Assembly (NCBI GenBank): GCA_024225895.1
Contig: JAAEMC010000293.1
Location: 1-8,105, forward strand
Direction of reading: 5' to 3'
From: Desulfobacteraceae bacterium
Lineage (GTDB): Bacteria; Desulfobacterota; Desulfobacteria; Desulfobacterales; Desulfobacteraceae
DNA: 8,105 bases
Positions 6,112 to 8,105 of this stretch are shown piece after piece. Below the pieces are notes generated by a model, which made no database searches, had not been told where the DNA came from, and saw only the letters and a program-made list of their open reading frames with translations. Numbering within the stretch: the first letter of the stretch is position 1; each line of letters starts with the position of its first letter. The translations under genes and the position numbers were made by a program.

Positions 6112-7938
6112 ATGAAAACCAAAAACCAAAAACAGGTGTTGATTTCTCCCTTTGTCATTGCAGGGATTTTATTAATTCTTTTGCCTATTTTTACCCTGAT
6201 CACCCTGGACCGGATGAAGAGGCATAAGGAACACATTAAAGAAAGGCTCATGGAAAAGGGAGTTTCTTTAATCCGAACCTTTGAAGCCGGTATCCGTACC
6301 GGGTCTTTGTATAAAGGATGGGGCGGGAACAGGGTCCAGAACATGTTGATGGAAACTAGCCTCCAGCCGGAAGTGGCCTTTATGATGATTACTTTAAAAA
6401 ATGGGCGGGTTCTTGCCCATAGCGACCCATCCCAGGTAGGAAAAATAGTTGAGAATATGCCTGATATGTCAAAAGCAGGGCTGCCTGAAAACGGGGTCCA
6501 AGGGCAAGGCCAAGGCAGGTTTCCAGTTTTGCATCGAACCGTAGGTAGACAGGATGAAAAACAGGTGTTTGAAGTGTTTAAACGGTTTGTGCCCATCCGC
6601 CATCATATGGGGCGAGGCCATAAAATGAAATTCAAGATGGGAATGTTTCATGGCAAAGGCAATAAAGAGATGCTTAAAAACCATGGTATGGATCCTTCAG
6701 ACTGGTATCAGCCTTATATGAATATCAAGGGAGAAGTTTTGCCCAAGACCGTCGAGCATTATATTTTTGCAGGACTTGCCATGGATAAAAGCATTGCAGC
6801 ACAAAAACGTCTTTTAATGCAAACCACCGTCAGTGGGATTGTCTTTTTTATTCTTGGCTGTACAGGGATACTGCTTTTATTCGCATTCCAGGCCTATCGG
6901 TCCACCCGGGCCTCTTTGTCACAGGTTCAAGCATTTTCAGACAATGTTGTCCAGAATATGCCAGCTGGTCTTGTTACCATGGATACGGGGATGAAAATTT
7001 TGGCCGTCAATCGGGTGGCGCAAGATATTCTGGGATCTGAATTAATAGAACCTTTCCCTGAAATGCGGGCGCTTGCCGTGGACATGGAGCGTCAGACAGA
7101 TCCTGTTTCCCGTGAAATTTGGTTCCGGCCGGATGGCAAAACCGATATCCGGCTGGATATGACTGCATCGCCAATAAAAGATAATGAAGATAGTTTGTCA
7201 GGATATTTATTTTTGTTCAGAGATTTGACAAAGATAAAAGATCTTGAAAAACAGCTGGAGACTAACAAACGCCTGGCAGCAATTGGAAAACTCGCCGCAG
7301 GCATTGCACATGAAATCCGAAATCCTTTAAGTTCCATCAAGGGCTTTGCCACCTATTTTAAAAACCGGTATGAAGAAAACCGTCAAGACCGGGAAACAGC
7401 AACGGTTATGGTCAATGAAGTTGACCGCCTTAACCGTTCGGTTACCCAGCTTTTGGAATTTGCAAAACCCATGCAGGTAACCAAAGCTAAGGTAGACTTA
7501 AATGAGGTTGTTTCCCATTCCTTGAAGCTTGTGGCCCAGGATCTTGATAATAAAAAGATCGAAAATCAAATTATTGTCAATGCGAAAGATACTTGGGTTG
7601 AAACCGATCAGGACCGGATGAACCAGGTTCTTTTGAACCTGTATCTCAATGCTGTCCAGGCCATGGAAGCCCAGGGCCGGTTGGTGGTGAAATTGTCAGA
7701 TACTGATGAAGAGGATTTGATAAAATTGATCGTCACAGATACCGGCAACGGCATTGCCCCGGAAGATATGGACCGTATTTTTGATCCTTATTTTACCACG
7801 CGCCCGCAAGGAACCGGCCTTGGCCTTGCCATGGTTCACAGGATTATAGAGGCCCTGGACGGCCATATCCATGTGAAAAGTCAAAAAGGCGTGGGTACGT
7901 CGTTTATTATTCAATTGCCCAAATTGTTGAAAGGATAA
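6112..7938 (+). CDS. Membrane sensor histidine kinase, ZraS/NtrB-like, with PAS domain
   Basis: An inner-membrane kinase expected to sense a periplasmic signal and phosphorylate the response regulator encoded 12 bp downstream. It has 608 residues. TM1 is about 10-32, followed by a ~205-residue predicted periplasmic sensor domain (33-238) and TM2 at about 239-260. A PAS domain follows (about 276-375, QNMPAGLVTMD to GYLFLFRDLT). The dimerisation domain has AGIAHEIRNPLSSIKG with phospho-acceptor His400. The ATPase domain has the N-box NLYLNAVQAME (Asn513), the G1 box DTGNGIAPEDM (544-554), the F box FDPYFTT and the G2 box GTGLGLA (568-574). The sensor domain carries a His/Met-rich segment at 164-193. 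ATG 6112 lacks a clear ribosome site (only GGTA about 11 bases away), but no better start precedes TM1. It is divergent from the ZraP-like gene. Confidence 0.93.
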   Translation: MKTKNQKQVLISPFVIAGILLILLPIFTLITLDRMKRHKEHIKERLMEKGVSLIRTFEAGIRTGSLYKGWGGNRVQNMLMETSLQPEVAFMMITLKNGRVLAHSDPSQVGKIVENMPDMSKAGLPENGVQGQGQGRFPVLHRTVGRQDEKQVFEVFKRFVPIRHHMGRGHKMKFKMGMFHGKGNKEMLKNHGMDPSDWYQPYMNIKGEVLPKTVEHYIFAGLAMDKSIAAQKRLLMQTTVSGIVFFILGCTGILLLFAFQAYRSTRASLSQVQAFSDNVVQNMPAGLVTMDTGMKILAVNRVAQDILGSELIEPFPEMRALAVDMERQTDPVSREIWFRPDGKTDIRLDMTASPIKDNEDSLSGYLFLFRDLTKIKDLEKQLETNKRLAAIGKLAAGIAHEIRNPLSSIKGFATYFKNRYEENRQDRETATVMVNEVDRLNRSVTQLLEFAKPMQVTKAKVDLNEVVSHSLKLVAQDLDNKKIENQIIVNAKDTWVETDQDRMNQVLLNLYLNAVQAMEAQGRLVVKLSDTDEEDLIKLIVTDTGNGIAPEDMDRIFDPYFTTRPQGTGLGLAMVHRIIEALDGHIHVKSQKGVGTSFIIQLPKLLKG

Positions 7939-7950
7939 TGGTAGCTAACC

Positions 7951-8105
7951 ATGAAAAAAATATTGGTTGTGGATGATGATCTGGCCCATGCCCAGATGCT
8001 GAAAACCCTGATGTCTGACTGGGGATACCAGATCTCTTTAGCTGATGACGGGACTACCGGTGTAAAGATGGTGAAAAATGAGTCCTTTGATATTGTGCTC
8101 ATGGA
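7951..8105 (+). CDS. Response regulator, receiver domain start (cut by window edge)
   Basis: Partner of the kinase 12 bp upstream. The frame opens at ATG 7951 and runs off the right edge after 51 codons. MKKILVVDDDLAHAQML is the first strand and acidic pocket (Asp8-Asp10) of a CheY-like receiver. DIVLM then leads into the GA of codon 52, the expected phospho-acceptor Asp. The output domain is outside the window. The paired sigma-54 promoters and the ZraP/ZraS-like neighbours imply an NtrC/ZraR-type regulator with an AAA+ sigma-54 activation domain, but this is not visible here. AAGGA inside the end of the kinase gene is rather far (15 bases) to be a strong ribosome site. Confidence 0.92.
   Translation, partial: MKKILVVDDDLAHAQMLKTLMSDWGYQISLADDGTTGVKMVKNESFDIVLM

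Overview
The window has moderate G+C and looks like chromosome from a Gram-negative bacterium. The gene styles suggest Desulfobacterota (Deltaproteobacteria, Desulfobacteraceae-like): the RNase D, the FAH-family protein, and a ZraP-like protein beside a sigma-54-linked two-component system. That placement is inference from protein style only, because no rRNA or other decisive marker is present. There are no tRNAs, rRNAs, CRISPR arrays or insertion sequences.

Layout, left to right. (1) Positions 1-988, minus strand: the N-terminal half of threonyl-tRNA synthetase (thrS), cut by the window edge at the zinc-ligand Cys of the KPMNC motif. (2) Positions 1070-3069, plus strand: a two-gene unit of ribonuclease D (rnd) and diaminopimelate epimerase (dapF), 14 bp apart and divergent from thrS. 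(3) Positions 3062-3332, minus strand: what looks like empty intergenic space is the wreck of an alpha/beta hydrolase (dienelactone-hydrolase-like) gene. Its first ~39 and last ~52 codons survive in two frames and its middle, including the nucleophile, is gone. (4) Positions 3374-4231, minus strand: a rhomboid intramembrane protease with Ser188 and His239. (5) Positions 4345-5151, plus strand: a fumarylacetoacetate-hydrolase-family enzyme with its own sigma-70-like promoter, followed by a very GC-rich hairpin. (6) Positions 5290-8105: a metal/envelope-stress module resembling E. coli ZraP-ZraSR. It has a periplasmic ZraP/CpxP-like protein (minus), a divergent membrane histidine kinase (plus), and the first 51 codons of its response regulator, cut by the right edge.

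The most informative region is the 327-bp divergent gap of module 6. On the minus strand, facing the ZraP-like gene, there is a perfect sigma-54 -24/-12 promoter (TGGCAC-N5-TTGCT). On the plus strand, facing the kinase, there is a near-perfect one (TGGTAC-N5-TTGCT). About 180 bp between them holds short palindromes that could bind the activator. This predicts that the truncated response regulator is an NtrC/ZraR-type sigma-54 activator driving both its own operon and the periplasmic protein. The kinase also carries a His/Met-rich segment (residues 164-193) in its predicted periplasmic sensor domain, a plausible metal-binding site. The ZraP-like partner is histidine-poor and ends in a Gly-rich, Cys-containing tail. 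The module is recognisable, but the distribution of possible metal ligands differs from the E. coli version as I recall it.
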